From: Lates calcarifer
Taxonomy: Eukaryota > Chordata > Actinopteri > Centropomidae
Assembly (NCBI RefSeq): GCF_001640805.2
Contig: NC_066835.1
Span: 10,544,130-10,608,129, forward strand
Direction: 5' to 3'
DNA length: 64,000 nt
The notes below the pieces were generated by a model that was not told the origin of the DNA, did not search any database, and saw only the letters and a list, made by a program, of their open reading frames with translations. The position numbers and the translations under genes were made by a program. Below are positions 1-12,321 of this stretch, in pieces; the stretch's first letter is position 1, and the number at the start of each line of letters is the position of its first letter.

Positions 1-216
1 ATCTGCTGTTGCTTACACAGACAGATACAAGTTACTTTCACGAGAACTGGCAGAGGTGTTGTTTGAAAGAATACAGTTTGGTTCTGTGCTAATATAATGA
101 AAAATAATTATTTAATTTGATGTATTGAAACCGCTGCCTGTTTTCGTCATCATCAGTGTTCCTTTATTTATTGCCACACAGACTAATGTTTCTTCTTCTC
201 TGTTTTTATCATCCAG

Positions 217-393
217 GAGAAGAAAATGAAGAAGAAGAGGAAGAGGGAGAGGAAGGAGTCAGGGAGCGACAGCAGCAGCGACAGCGACAGTAGCGAATGC
301 AAATCCAAGAGGAGGCGCCACGACCACACTCGCGACAGAGAAGACAAAAAGAAGAAGAAACATAAGAAACATAAATCACATAAACACAACTGA
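217..393 (+). CDS. zcchc17: Zinc finger CCHC domain-containing protein 17, last coding exon (partial)
   Basis: This exon follows a pyrimidine-rich tract and a CAG acceptor (AG at 215-216). It reads 58 codons and then TGA at 391-393. The peptide is almost wholly Lys/Arg with a Ser-Asp block (SGSDSSSDSDSSE) and ends in a His/Lys tail (KKHKKHKSHKHN). Human ZCCHC17 (pNO40/PS1D), a nucleolar protein with an S1 RNA-binding domain and a CCHC knuckle, ends in the same order: basic run, Ser-Asp block, R/H segment, poly-Lys/His. The S1 and zinc-knuckle exons would lie to the left of the window. The convergent neighbour fabp3 supports the name, because ZCCHC17 and FABP3 are adjacent and convergent on human 1p35. 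Low-complexity basic tails also occur in other nuclear proteins, so the call rests on tail order plus synteny. Confidence 0.72.
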   Translation, partial: EKKMKKKRKRERKESGSDSSSDSDSSECKSKRRRHDHTRDREDKKKKKHKKHKSHKHN

Positions 394-1114
394 GACAGAC
401 TGTCACACAGACGCAAAAAGGGGAAGTGGGTAGCAACAGACCTCAAGCTATGTAGCTTTAAATAATCCACCAATAGCTTATTATAGAAACCTCCATCCAT
501 TTAAGTTAAGGAAAGCATGGCTTACTGTCTCTCCATGTTTTTGGAGCCACATTTAGACCGCCTATCAAGTTTTAGAAAATCAAAATAGTCAGGAAGGAAA
601 GTGCTGCAAAGACAAAAATCAGGTGACAAGCCCCACTTGCCCTAAAGAAACCTCTGTCTCCCCGACAGAGGGAGGAGTCTACACATCGTACGACACCAGA
701 TAGGTGTAAGCAATATGGCAGCGAGTGGTTATTCCCTCGTGAAATCCAGATATTGTTCATGGCTATCCGGTTTCTAATACTCTGGGAAATCCATTAAGCA
801 GACGTGAGGTGGTAAAGCCGATTCTGAGGTAGAGTCTGACATGAAAATCCTTGAAATGATCTACACAGAGAAAGCCAAACACACACACACACATAGAGGA
901 AGTAGTACAGACACAAACAAGAAATGTAATGTAGCGCATGCAAGCGCAACAGGAAGCTCATGCTATGGTGATATCCTCAGGCCGTCCGCCACGTATTGTA
1001 CATCCTGTACATCCTTGTGTGCATCCGCGTGTGTGTTTGTGTATCTTGTCTCCAGGGAACTGTTCGCAGTAGACACACACACCCCCTTCTTCCTGCATGT
1101 CAACTGTTAACTCC

Positions 1115-1120
1115 ATTAAA
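1115..1120 (+). promoter_or_regulatory. Possible poly(A) signal of zcchc17 (ATTAAA)
   Basis: ATTAAA is followed by a T/G-rich stretch about 720 bases after the zcchc17 stop, which gives a plausible 3' UTR of 394 to about 1140. AT-rich hexamers are common here, so this is only a candidate. The UTR also carries short CA runs near 880 and 1075. Confidence 0.3.
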
Positions 1121-1140
1121 GGTGTTTTTATTTGTAAAGG

Positions 1141-1224
1141 TAAAAGAAAATGCCTCTTGATGTCTTTGTTCTTGGACCTTGAACTCATAATGTTGATGTT
1201 GAAGTCAGTCCCTGGAGAGCCAAA

Positions 1225-1255
<31 letters not shown>

Positions 1256-3494
1256 TCAGAAATTCTCAGCTTGGGTCAGGCCCACCCTGGGGTCATATTA
1301 AGTTAATGTTTTCAAGTTAGGTAAGGCATCTCAGGGCTGGACTGAGGGATTTACACAACATAGATCTCAGGTTGGGTCGTGTCACAAAGCACAAAGTCAC
1401 AGATGACCCCTCGTCAAAGTAAGACAAGATAAGGCGACGTCAGGGAATCAACATCTTGTTTCTCTTGAGCTGTTTTGACCTCGTTTCCGAGCCTCTACAT
1501 GTAGGGTTGCGGAGTGATAGATTGTTTCCAGCTGCGGTGGTTTGACTCAACTCCAGCGAGTGCATTCACCTGCTTGGGCCAACACAGATGCACAAGATGA
1601 ATTTTATATGTCCGGTGAGACATTTAGGATGATCCAGAACTATGAGCTTGTCCCCCATGATTGCACATACTTTGAATACATTCAGCCACAAGGAAAAGTA
1701 AACCAGTGGAATCTTCTATTTGTTCAAGTTGTATGACAGTGTTTGAGTTGACCTTGAGGGATTTTTTCCTCTTGTACAGGATATCCTTGAAATATGTAAC
1801 ACATCTGCCTCCGTAAGGGAATAACCAATTCATTGTACATTGTGTTGGAAGGATTTGGATATAAAAACTGGATTACAGGGCAGAGAACTGTCATTTGGAC
1901 TCAAATGAAGCAAACTAGTTATAACTTTATGAAATCAGGACATGAATTGTGAATGCTTTGAACTGGTAAAGTGGAGAAGTGAATACTCTACTTCTACAGT
2001 GAATGTAATTGAATTCATATTTTCACATAACAATCTACAGCCATGCTAACAGCTTTGTTGGTACTAAGGCACAGCAGGGCCTTGAACTAAGCACACTGAT
2101 GTTTGTAATTCCAAATCCAGTAGTTGTTAAGATATTTCAGTCTGGACCAAAGTGGTGAACTGAGCGACTGTTATCTACAAAGATAAAGGTCCACTTTACT
2201 TTTTTTTTTTTTACACTGCATGGTCCAGAAAACTCTTATCTGCAGATGAAGTCTGCCAGATGTGCTTGAAAACTGTGCAAACTTTAAGTTTGGACTTTAA
2301 GCTCTTTTTAAAATCTTTTTCCTTTTTTAAATCAAACTACTTTCTGAGGTCAAGTGTCAACCTCAGTTATTAAACAAGATTTGCCTGTTGCACACTTTTG
2401 CTCTTCATACTGTAAGTGTATTGATATGGATATCTTCTTGCAGAGTTGCTTCCACTTTACATACAGTATATTTTCCCATTTTTACTTTTTATTTGTGCAA
2501 ATACTTGTTACTATCTTGTGAATGAATATATTTAGTGACTGTTTCAGCTCAGAGTAACTATAGGAGGTGATGGCAGAAGGTCGCCTGACTCACCCCGTGC
2601 CCTTTCACCTCTTCACCTTGCTTCTAGTTGGCAGTGTGTCTAAAACACATGACACCGATGTACTGTGGGCAGGAATGATCCAAATTTAGATAGTACACAC
2701 ACACACTCCTGGTGTACAAGCATAGGATCTAACAGTAGCCACACAGCTAGTACTAGCTTTAACAAAACTTTCCCCTCACCCTAGCCAGGGCAAAGGCAAC
2801 ACACACACACCACACACACACACACAGTAGCAGGAGCTATAATTAACCTCTCCCTCAGTCCCTGTAAACCCACTGTGATGGAAACTGTGGTCACACTCCT
2901 TGGATCTACTCAGATGTGTACAGTCATGTCGCACTACTGAACTCTTGTACCCTGCAGTTTTCCTAACTAAAAACTAAACTAAAAACAGCTCAGACTGGAG
3001 TCATTTCAGGCTCACCATGCTCAGAAAGTTCAGCTTTGAATTCATGACAGTAACTGATCTTTTACTGAGGCCTTGTACTGATGCTGCCTGAATCAAACTT
3101 TACATAATTTATCCACTGATCGCAGCTGCTAACAAATAAAATTAAATTCAGTTAAATGAACTTCAAATAAAAAAATTCCCCAAGGACATTTGTTCATGTC
3201 ACTGTTTGTGGACATCAGGGTCCCAGTAAAGCAAATATTTGATAAGTTTCTGCACGTCGACCTCCTGACTGCCATGTACGGACATGTAAAAAAAAAATCT
3301 TGGAAGAATGCCATTGTTTTACCAGTTCATCCACCAGTATGGATACTTTTATTTTTCAGGTCTCAATAGTTAAAACGTTGACATTTTTCAAACATTTTTC
3401 CAGGTTTATCACAGGCACCATGCATAACACTTTTCCTAAAAAAACAAACAAACAAACAAACAAACCTGCAGACCTGGAATTTTAGAGAAAAAAA
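1141..3494. other. Intergenic region between convergent zcchc17 and fabp3
   Basis: I see no gene here. The stretch holds a CA run at about 1225-1250, an interrupted CA run at about 2800-2826, a T run near 2200, an (AAAC)n run near 3440-3465, and a fragment of a dispersed repeat at about 2040-2160 (listed separately). Open frames in it are short and have no recognisable domain. Confidence 0.6.
2040..2160 (+). repeat. Dispersed repeat A, end fragment
   Basis: Bases 2121-2161 match bases 5801-5842 almost exactly; both contain CCAGTAGTTGTT, then AGATATTTCAGTC, then GGACCA. This shows two copies of one dispersed element. From memory the sequence resembles an abundant non-coding teleost repeat that is full of 'cca-tagttgttgagatatttc' blocks. 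Only the end of the element is clear here. Confidence 0.5.
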
Positions 3495-3513
3495 CAACAA
3501 CAAATCACGGGAA

Positions 3514-3519
3514 TTTATT
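3514..3519 (-). promoter_or_regulatory. Probable poly(A) signal of fabp3 (AATAAA)
   Basis: On the - strand a canonical AATAAA lies about 225 bases after the fabp3 stop codon. It gives a short 3' UTR of about 3495-3741, normal for a fatty-acid-binding protein gene. Confidence 0.6.
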
Positions 3520-3741
3520 CAGTGTTTCTTACAGTAGGAGGAACCATAGTATAAAGAGAAAAAGGGGGAGGAATTGAGGTCACAGTTGGTATTAATGTGA
3601 ATACTGAGCATAAAGTATGACGGGACATTGAGGGGAATCTGCAGCAACCATGCAAGAGGTCTGCTTGGTGCCCGGGTTGAGGTTAGTTTGTTGAGCACGT
3701 CTTTAGATGATGTTTGGGGGGGGGGGACTCAGCGTTTGGTT

Positions 3742-6572
3742 TTACTCTGCCTTCTCATAGCGACGTTTGCAAACAACTTGTCCTATTGTGAGTGTCTGTA
3801 ATGAAGAGAAAAAGATAGATAAGATAAAAAGGCAAACAGACATTGACAAACACATACAGATGATAAATGTGTGCATTTCCTGTGAGCACTCACTAGTACA
3901 AGGGTGTTTCCGTTGACCTCCCTGACCAGACTGGTCTCTTTGTCGCCCCACTTCTGTACATGCACCATCTTCCCATCCTCTATGTTTACGATGGACTGCA
4001 GGGGACAGAGACAAACAGGCGCTTAAACACCCTAATGTACAAACAATATCTCATCACCCAATGAATGAGTGTTTGGATCATTCAAAGTACTGTATATTTA
4101 CTCAAGTACAGGTCTAAGAATCCTATTTACTTCTCTCTATTTACTACACTAAAACATTGTGTAACAGTAGCACAACTGGGGATTAGTCATAGTCAGTTGA
4201 GTCATTAATGTCAGTTTTAGCCCACAGCTATGTTTCTAATGTTTGCTAACAGTAGCACCACATCACCTGAATGTGTTACATTGTTTCAGGGTGTGATTTT
4301 TTTAGTTTGTAAATTTAGCTTTTTATTTGTAAAAAGAAAACAGGTTTCTTTTTTCAAAATGTGGGATTACAGTGAAATAATTGTATACAATGATCTAACA
4401 TTTGCTCTTATTTTTCCTTAATACCAACAAAATACCTTCTTACTGTTATTGTTGCCCTCTCTGTACATTTTGTGTGTATATATTGTTTTGAATCAGACTG
4501 ATCATCTGACTTACATTTAACCAGAAATAAGGATTTTCCAGTCAGTGGCTCATTTCAAAACTGAATCTGCTCTGATTCTTTTCCCCTTTTCTGCACACAC
4601 AGTTAAAACGTGTCACTCTTACTGCTTCTCTTTCTCACTGAATCTTCATCTAGAAATGTGACCTCCTCCACGTTTTCCATCCCTCTTTGCCTTAAGGTTG
4701 TGATCATTTCTCAGCTGAATCTCTTAACCTCAGTTCATTCCCCTTCACCTCCACCACATTCAAATAAGCTCAGGTCTCATTTTTTTGGTTTCGAATTAGG
4801 ACAAAAAGTCGTCCTCTGTGAACGTCTCTCTGACACAGCGACCTCGTGTTCACATTTAAAACAAGAATGACAGCTCCCGACTGAGATGTGTCACAGCTGT
4901 TTGTTGAGCCATCCATCATCCTCCTGACTGTAATTATCACTCATTGCTCATCATATATTTACAGATGCTTCAGCAGCTTTTGTAAGTGTGCATTGAGTTT
5001 CATAGAGACTGTGGTTATAAAAATGTGCCACTTAAAGCCTTTTTATCAAAGTAAAATTGTTGTAAAAGTATAAAGATGTTTTGCCCTCCAGTGTTATCAT
5101 TCTACAACAGTCTCCCGTCTGAGCAACCTGAACTTTGAACTCTCACCTTAACCTTCCTGTCATCTGCGGTGGTCTCGTCAAACTCCTCTCCCAGCTTGAA
5201 GCTGAGTTCTGTGTTCTTAATGGTGCTATGGGTCTTCACTGTCACTTTGTCGCCATCCAGTGAGATAACAGTGGTGGGCTTGGTCAGGTTGCCCACCTTA
5301 CGTGTAGCAAAGCCCACACCTGTAGAAAACAAACAAGATCAATGTAATGCAATGTAAATTGCCAGAGGGTGATAAGGTTTAAAAGGTATTGTTTGCTTCA
5401 CACACACACACACACACAGAAAAAACATTCCTACACCATTAGATTACAGGCAGCTCTGAGAGGCTGTAATGCTCAGCCAGCAAAGAGATCAAACAAAAAG
5501 ACAGTACCCTCCCTCAGGGAAGGGCTGTAGACTCAAAAGTGCTTGTTGATGGGAATGTCACAGGTTTTTGCAGGTATTTATTCCTAAAGTACTTGGCAGA
5601 GAAAAATGTTTGACCTGGTGGCAGTGCCAGATTTTTGAAATTTCATGCAAATCCATCAAATATACTGCATGCTGATTTATTTCACTCAAAATCAAATGTG
5701 AAGCTGCTGGTGCCACTAAAGGAAAAGTTGGGGGATCACTTAATTCATTATGATTCAACCTCTGGGGAACATGAATGTTTGTACAAAATGTTGTAGTAAT
5801 CCAGTAGTTGTTGAGATATTTCAGTCAGGACCACAGTGATGGATCATCTGACACATATTACCATCCCTACAACACTGCTGAACATTTTAATCAATTTATA
5901 ATGTAAATATTCCCATGATTAATATTACTAGAGTGGGTATATTAGGTGGAATGGGTTGATAAAAGTTGACAGCAGTAGCTGTGAATTTGCCCTCTGGGTC
6001 TCCTTTATCTGACATACTCTAATCTCTATTTGTCTGCCATCCAAACCTGCAGCATGTTCTTCAAACACTGCAGGGTCCCATTGACCTGACTGCCTGTCTG
6101 GGCATGTATGTGCACAAATGATTACTTTCCTTTTAAGGGGTGGGGGGGGGTGGTGCGTGTGTGTGTGGGAGAGAGAGTGAGTGAGGGATCAAGAGAGTTC
6201 AGTTCATTGGTTTGCAATGACTCACACCCTTTACTAACAAAGCAGAAAACCTGACATTTTTCAGGCTGACAATCCAGTTCAGCTCCAACAGCTAGAACAG
6301 CTACTTTCCCACAATCAATACAACAAAAAGTCACTTTGTGTGTCTGTGGATGCCCCATTGATGAAGAGGATTGGGGTTAGAGGTTGAAGGGTCTCTGGTT
6401 TCTATAGCGACCAGAGCAGGCAGGTCGATGGTAATGCGGCTCTGGGGTCAATGGGCATGAAACTCTCACACATTCACACACACACGCAAAGTCAAAGAGT
6501 CTGGTGTCATTCTTCACGACTGTAAAACTCCATCTGCCCCCATCACACACACACACACAGCCTAGAACTACA

Positions 6573-6606
<34 letters not shown>

Positions 6607-7296
6607 TGTGAGGGGAGGTATTTTGCAGCCCACTTTATCTGTACCTTCCCGTCCCATTAGCTGCTTGGCATTGGGACCATCTTAATATTCAGCTCCTCCC
6701 ATGGCCTCAAACAATGAACAGCTTTCAGTGAAGGTCACCCACATTATGCTGTGGTGTGTGTGTGTGAGACTGAATGCCAGTTGCTTGCCATTCAGTTTCT
6801 CACAGTGGAGTTGATTTTCTTTACACCACTAAAAGCGAGCCCCTCCCTCCTTCCCACCACTTACACCATGCGGTCAACCACTCTTCCCCTTTTTCCTCCC
6901 CCCTCTGCTTCCCATCTTCTTTCTTTCTTTCTTCTCTCTCTGCCCCTGTCTCTTATTCTTCTTTTATCTCAATTTTTCATTCTCACTTTTGATTCCTCCC
7001 TCATTCTCTCCTTCATCTCTTCCCTCTACCTTCACACTTCTGCCCCCTTCCTTCCTTCCTTCCTTTAACAGCTGCTTAAACACAAACACACCTTAACTCA
7101 TCTATCTCTTTGCAGCTCCGTTCTCACACGTGCTCACATGCAGCACAGGCACCACCGCATCCTCTCCTGTTACACACGCATGCGCGCACGCTCATACTGC
7201 ATACACTCATCACACACACTTACCCAGCTCCTTCATGTAGTCATCAAAGTTCTCGCTTTCCTTGAGGTTCCATGTGCCAACGAAAGCTTCGGCCAT
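3742..7296 (-). CDS. fabp3: Heart-type fatty acid-binding protein 3
   Basis: Four exons on the - strand: 7296-7224, 5319-5147, 3995-3894 and 3795-3742 (73, 173, 102 and 54 nt). This is the standard FABP exon pattern, and all joins are GT-AG. The product is 133 residues, the usual heart-FABP length. It starts [20 protein letters not shown] and keeps the family signature VGFATRKV, the [10 protein letters not shown] block and the C-terminal CKRRYEKAE. That tail retains the Arg-X-Tyr pair which, with a second Arg, binds the fatty-acid carboxylate inside the ten-stranded barrel. Family role: cytosolic carrier of long-chain fatty acids in muscle and other oxidative tissues. Brain FABP7 is the nearest alternative, but the N-terminus, the KTHST segment and the zcchc17 neighbour favour fabp3. 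Intron 1 holds microsatellites and a pyrimidine tract; intron 2 holds a dispersed repeat. Nothing is truncated. Confidence 0.93.
5545..5850 (+). repeat. Dispersed repeat A, longer copy in the upstream fabp3 intron
   Basis: The 3' end (5801-5842) matches the copy at 2121-2161. The body runs through GATGGGAATGTCACAG, a GGTGGCAGTGCCAGA segment and TCTGGGGAACATGAATG, which I recall as features of an abundant teleost repeat. It lies in the intron between the first and second fabp3 exons and has no coding potential. Confidence 0.55.
6570..6608. repeat. (GT)n microsatellite in fabp3 intron 1
   Basis: An almost pure GT run, preceded by a shorter CA run near 6545. The two arms could pair as a CA/GT hairpin. 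Confidence 0.85.
6888..7070. repeat. Pyrimidine-rich tract in fabp3 intron 1
   Basis: About 180 bases of nearly pure C/T on the + strand, with short CTTT and CTTC tandem units near 6920 and 7045. This equals a purine tract on the fabp3 sense strand. It is low-complexity sequence with no coding content. Confidence 0.75.
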
Positions 7297-7464
7297 GTCT
7301 TCAGCGGTGTGGAGAAATGAGGGCGCGAGAGACTTGTGTGAGGGTGTGTTGAGAGAGAAGGGGGAGTGAGAGAGAGAGAGTGTGTGTGTGTGCGAGGCGG
7401 CAAAGTGAAGGAGCGACAGAATGAGAGAAGAGGGAGAGAGGCAGAGAGAGTGAAGTCAGCACCT

Positions 7465-7530
7465 CAGACTGCGCTGCGATCTGACTGGCTGAATTTATAC
7501 CGGCTGTTCGTGATGTCATCAGGCTGTGCG
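7465..7530 (-). promoter_or_regulatory. fabp3 core promoter with TATA box
   Basis: On the - strand TATAAAT lies at 7499-7493, so transcription should start near 7465, about 170 bases before the ATG at 7296. Just upstream of the TATA box is a near-palindromic TGATGTCATCA (7511-7521), which resembles a CRE or AP-1 site. The 5' UTR is purine/pyrimidine skewed with a GA/GT run near 7370-7392. The TATA call is strong; the factor site is inference. Confidence 0.6.
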
Positions 7531-9324
7531 GCGAGTGCAGGGGAGGAGGGAGTGGGGGAGGGGGGGAGCGCAGGGTGGGATGGAGACAAAGCCAGAGACA
7601 GAAGCATGTGTGATAGACTTGTTTTTGCAAAAATGGCTTTCACGCAAATCAAGTATTTGTATTAGACTGGTTTGTTTGCATTCATTTGTTTTGTTTGTGC
7701 AGTCATCTAGAGGAGCAGTGAGGTTGTTTAGCACGGAGTAGTGTGGAGGTATGTTGTATTTTGTAACATTGTGAATGAGGATCAGAGAGCAACAGGTCCA
7801 GTGTTTTAAAAAAACACACACACACACACACCCAAACTTAAGAGAATAAAAGGCAGTTTAAAGAGAAGAGAGGAAGGAGGAGTAGATGAACAAACCCCTG
7901 CTGTTAGAGAAAGAGAGGAAAAACAGATTGGGCCTAAAGGGAGGAGGAGGGGGGGATGATTGATTTTTTGCAGGGGGGAGTTGGGGTGGAGGACGGGGGA
8001 AGGGTTGAAAAGAATGTCATGATAATCCTCTCTGACCCTCCTCTTGCCTCGCTGCTGTTCTCCCTCTTCTCTGGTTTTCCACCTGGCTTTGTGCTTGTTT
8101 GACTTTTACTGACCTTAATCTGACCCACCAGAGCACAGAGAGGTGACCAAAAGTCTTGTAAACAAATGTGCACGCGTGCATGTGATGGCAGCGGGCTGTG
8201 GTAAGGAGTGTGAAGATAAGGGAGTTGGAGGGTTGGCGTGTCACTACATTGCCTTTTTTGCACACATGCACAGAACGTTGCTTTCGATATTCAGGAGGAC
8301 ATTGGTTTATAATCACTGTGTGGAGACACACAATAAGTCTGATATTGGTTTATACTTTTCTTTTCGTCAACAAATCCCATGAAGAGACTAAAATTGACAA
8401 ATGACCTAAACCTGCTAATGTGTTGTTTTCATAGCCAAGGCCAGATATAGCATTTACCTCCACCTAGATTATCATCCAATTGTGTATTCATCCATGACTG
8501 AAAATAGTCCCCAGTAAAAACACTTTAGTCCGGTTTGAGCCAGTTGTTTAATGAAATCATTGCCCTCTCTCTTTTTTAACTATGTATTTGTGAGCTGCTT
8601 TTGAAACATATTCAGTTGGTTTAACCCTGAGTTTCATGTGCAGTGACTTTCCAGTCTTCATGTTAAACTAGGTTGACAGGCTGCTGGCTCTAGACATGTG
8701 AGTACTATTGATCGTCTCATCAAGGCAGAAATAAATGTATTCCGCAAAATGTCAGACTATTTCTTTAAAACCAGTTTTTGCCTTAAACCCGAAAACCAGG
8801 TCCTAATCCCCCACGAAGCCCCTTGAAGATGTGAGCACAGGCTAACGTGTCCTAACCTGCCAAAAATGCCCTCACTCCCTAGAGCTAAAATTTAAATCAG
8901 TCCTCACAAAAAAAAAAGGATGAACAAACGACAGCGTTAAATCACAAGCTCAAATGTCCACTTTTCTCTCTGGTCTCTGTTACTGGTGAAATTCTCCTAT
9001 CTGCAGATAGTCAGATGATCTCTGAAAGTTGTGTAATGACAAACACAAATTAAAACACTCTATCACACACACACACAGAAACAGCACAAACATGGACTGG
9101 GGGGAAAAAAGTCAATCATGAATGCTGTTACATCACATCACACCATGTTACACACCCTGTCCCACTGCCTTTGTCCTCCAGTGGCCTCCTCTCTCCCTTG
9201 TCCATTACTGTGTCTAAACTGGCACATGTGTGTGTGTGTGTGTGACGGAACGAATCTGTAGCGTGCGTGGGTTTGACATTTGATAGAAACAGGTGTGAGG
9301 GAGACACATGGAAAAGGGGGGTGG

Positions 9325-9326
<2 letters not shown>

Positions 9327-9361
<35 letters not shown>
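9327..9361. repeat. (GA)n microsatellite
   Basis: A pure GA run of about 35 bases, preceded by a G-rich stretch. Confidence 0.9.
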
Positions 9362-9364
<3 letters not shown>

Positions 9365-10423
9365 GTGAAAGGTTGAAATCATTTAGCGCCGGCCTAGAAT
9401 ATGTTCGCAGGCTGTCTGTGGCTGTGTGTTTTAACATGTGTGGGTGTTTGATTGATCTTATGCAATCCTGAGATATAGTTCTCTGGGATGCCACTGTACT
9501 CATAACTCACATTACACTGGGTTTTCTCCAGCAGCTTCAGGTGAGAAACTCCCTGAAAGATCACTGCTAAAGCCATGGATACTAGTGTTAAATAAGCACA
9601 ATCCATCAAATGAATGAACACAGATAGCACATGAGCACCACCTTTATCCTGTTTGTACCGAATGTAATTATCTCACTTTACTGTCCATTGAGTTGAATGT
9701 TGACCTGTGTGTCCAAAACAAAAATCAATTTCTCAGGCTAGACTGCTGTTGACCAAATACATAACTATAGCCCCTATACAGTTCAGACAAACCCTGTGTT
9801 TGGGCTTAACACACAGGACTTTAACCAAGCAGGCATCTGTAAGAGAGTGTGTGTGTGAGTGTAAGTGTGAGTGTGTGCGCGCATGTGCAAATATACACTG
9901 AGCTGACATAAGCAGAAAGCTGATGGGCCTGGACTGCTGAACAGGGTTGAATCTCAGGACAGCTGAGGGAGAGAGGCCATAAACCAAAAGAATGCTGATG
10001 TTTCTTCCAGCTTTTATAGGATTTTCCTGTGCATCTGTGTGAAAAATACAATGAAATAAACATCTGGACATTGCCACTCCCTTCTCTAACGCGCGCACAT
10101 TTGTTCGTTCAAGTCTCAAGATGCACTTATCTGCACTCATTCTCACGCTCTAGTCCATATGGAGCTTGAGTAACAAGACTGAAAGTCAATTAGATGAATG
10201 GGGGGGGGTGACAGTGCATGATTCAGACGACAGCATGAATGGTAACCTCAAAAAACCACAGAGCAACAGAGGACATAAAAGCAACCCAAAAGTTGTTCTT
10301 GTTAATGGTTTAAAACTGATTCATGAAGCAGTAGTAAGTGATTGACTAACCATATATCTCGCCTTATTGGAAAGCGTTTATTTGTGATAGCAGTTGTTGG
10401 CGTGTGCTGAACAACTGTGCTGC

Positions 10424-10425
<2 letters not shown>

Positions 10426-10457
<32 letters not shown>

Positions 10458-10472
10458 TGTGTGTGTGTGTGT
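10426..10472. repeat. (GT)n microsatellite
   Basis: GT repeat of about 46 bases with a single interruption (tct). Confidence 0.9.
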
Positions 10473-10779
10473 TGTGTTGTGTTTGTGTTACCTCTGCAGA
10501 TGGGCCTAAATGCATTGCATTCCTGGATTAGTTCCACGAATCCTCCAGTGAGCCAACAGGAGTTGAGTCATTGAGTTGAGTTGAGTCAGTCTGTCAGATT
10601 TCCCTCCCTCTTCTTTGGAATTTCTGGTGGTATACACAGAAGGTTGTCAAAATCAAAAGATATCATACAGCTGCACATCACTGAGGGATTTCACACATTA
10701 CTCTCAAAATATAAACCTAATGATCTAATGACAAATTAAAGTCACTCATGTTTATACAGCTGAATAGCTCTTTCAGGGA

Positions 10780-11070
10780 ACCACTAGGCCCTGCCCTGGA
10801 GCACCATGCCTAAGTGCAACTGGCTGCTGGGACATAATAAAGATACTCCTGCCTCCTCTGCTGGCCAGACACTGGTAGTGCACTGTAAGTATATCTGCCC
10901 ACATGGTGGTACCACGCCATATTGATTTGGCAGTTGTGGGCAAGATCCTGCAGCCATAAAATCCCCACCACTGATAATGTATGTATGATGATCGGCCACA
11001 ACTTTAAATCCACACACGAGTGGAGGCGGATTGATGCTGACAATGTACTAAAACACAGTTGTAATTACAG
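10780..11070. mobile_element. Possible Tc1-like DNA transposon relic or derived short element
   Basis: The segment around 10985-11045 (TGATGATCGGCCACAACTTT, then AATCCACACACGAGTGGAGG) resembles, from memory, the terminal sequence of a teleost Tc1/mariner-like element. The preceding 200 bases, with ACCACGCCATATTG and GGCAGTTGTGGGCAAGA, look like the body of a short non-autonomous copy. No transposase frame survives. The identification is from memory only. Confidence 0.35.
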
Positions 11071-12321
11071 CAGGAGCTCTGCATGTTTCCATCACAATGC
11101 TTAAAAAAAGAAAATATAGGGCTTTAAAGCACTGACAATATAACTGCACTGTCCCCTGGTTCAACTCCAGCTGGAGGCCTTTGTTTCATGTCACCTCCGT
11201 TTCTGTCTCTCCTTGCTTTCTTTCAGCTCCTCCTTATTGCTAAAGTATGCACTAACATGCATAAACTTCTTAGATAATGCTTACAAATAACAGATAAAAA
11301 CATAAGGGAAATAAGAGGGGAAGAAGAGAATTAGATAACTGTGGATTAACAATTGTCAGCATGTTTGTTTTCACTGGAGAAAACACACACCATTAAAGTC
11401 TCAGTGGTGAGTCCAGGATATGGAGCCTCAATAGGAGTTGTTGCTTCCTGATCCAATATTAACAGTATCCTTGGAGACTGAGCCACAGGGGGCAGTGTAT
11501 TAAAAGATCAACTGGACGCAGTGCCTGTTTGTGTGCATGTGTGTGTGTGTGTGTGTTATTGTGGGTGTTTTTCTCTGTGTGTAGCAGAATATTGGATTCC
11601 ATCAGTGAAACTATGGTAACTGCCCCGGAGACTGGCAGTTCCTCTCCCCCCACTGTCAGTGTGATTTTTCACCATAACTTTCCTCCAGTCACTGTGATAT
11701 AAAAAGGTTTTGTGTGAGCCTTCAGGGTTTTTTTTCTCCCTCACTATCTCCTGAGTCCAAACAGAAAAGAGTTTTAACAAAAGGCAATAGCAACCAGTGG
11801 GGACACACAACTGAAGTCATGTCCTGTGTGCGGTTTCTGGGAATTTGTTGGTTTTAGTGACTTGAAGAGGAGTTTACTTTCTGCAAAAACACAGTCAATA
11901 CACTGTGTTGTAAGACTTTATCATTTGAACCAATTTAAGGGTATTTCACTTTCATTAGATAGTTATAGTAAAGAGCTGATGAGAAATAAAGGAAGCAAGA
12001 GAAATCCAGTGGTCAGCAGAGGGCTTCAACAATATTTCAGTGTTTCTAAACCTTGTAACAAATTAAAATGAAGCGACATCTGCTTGTTGTCCATCACTGG
12101 CTGTATATGTCTACCAGCTATAACCAGATTAAGGATTTAAGACTTTACAAGTTTGACTTTTTAGGTTGAAACACCAATTTAACAAATGAATAAAAGATTG
12201 ATGAAATCACTGAATTGTTGTGTATGCCTGGCAATGGGCAAAAGGCTTTAAGACAGTCTTTAGACCAGTGTGAGTGTGAGATTAACGACTGTATGAAGGG
12301 TATATGGATTGCCAGGTAACA

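Noticed and set aside
183..500. Open frame on the - strand opposite the zcchc17 exon
   Set aside because: It is the complement of the Lys/Ser-rich exon; composition (Leu/Ser/Phe) is what antisense of such codons gives, with no domain.
9138..9503. 121-codon frame on the - strand
   Set aside because: Most of it is the translated GA microsatellite and CA/GT runs; no splice context or homology.
9733..10146. 137-codon frame on the - strand
   Set aside because: No domain, no start context and no neighbours that would make it an exon; expected by chance in a 64 kb window.
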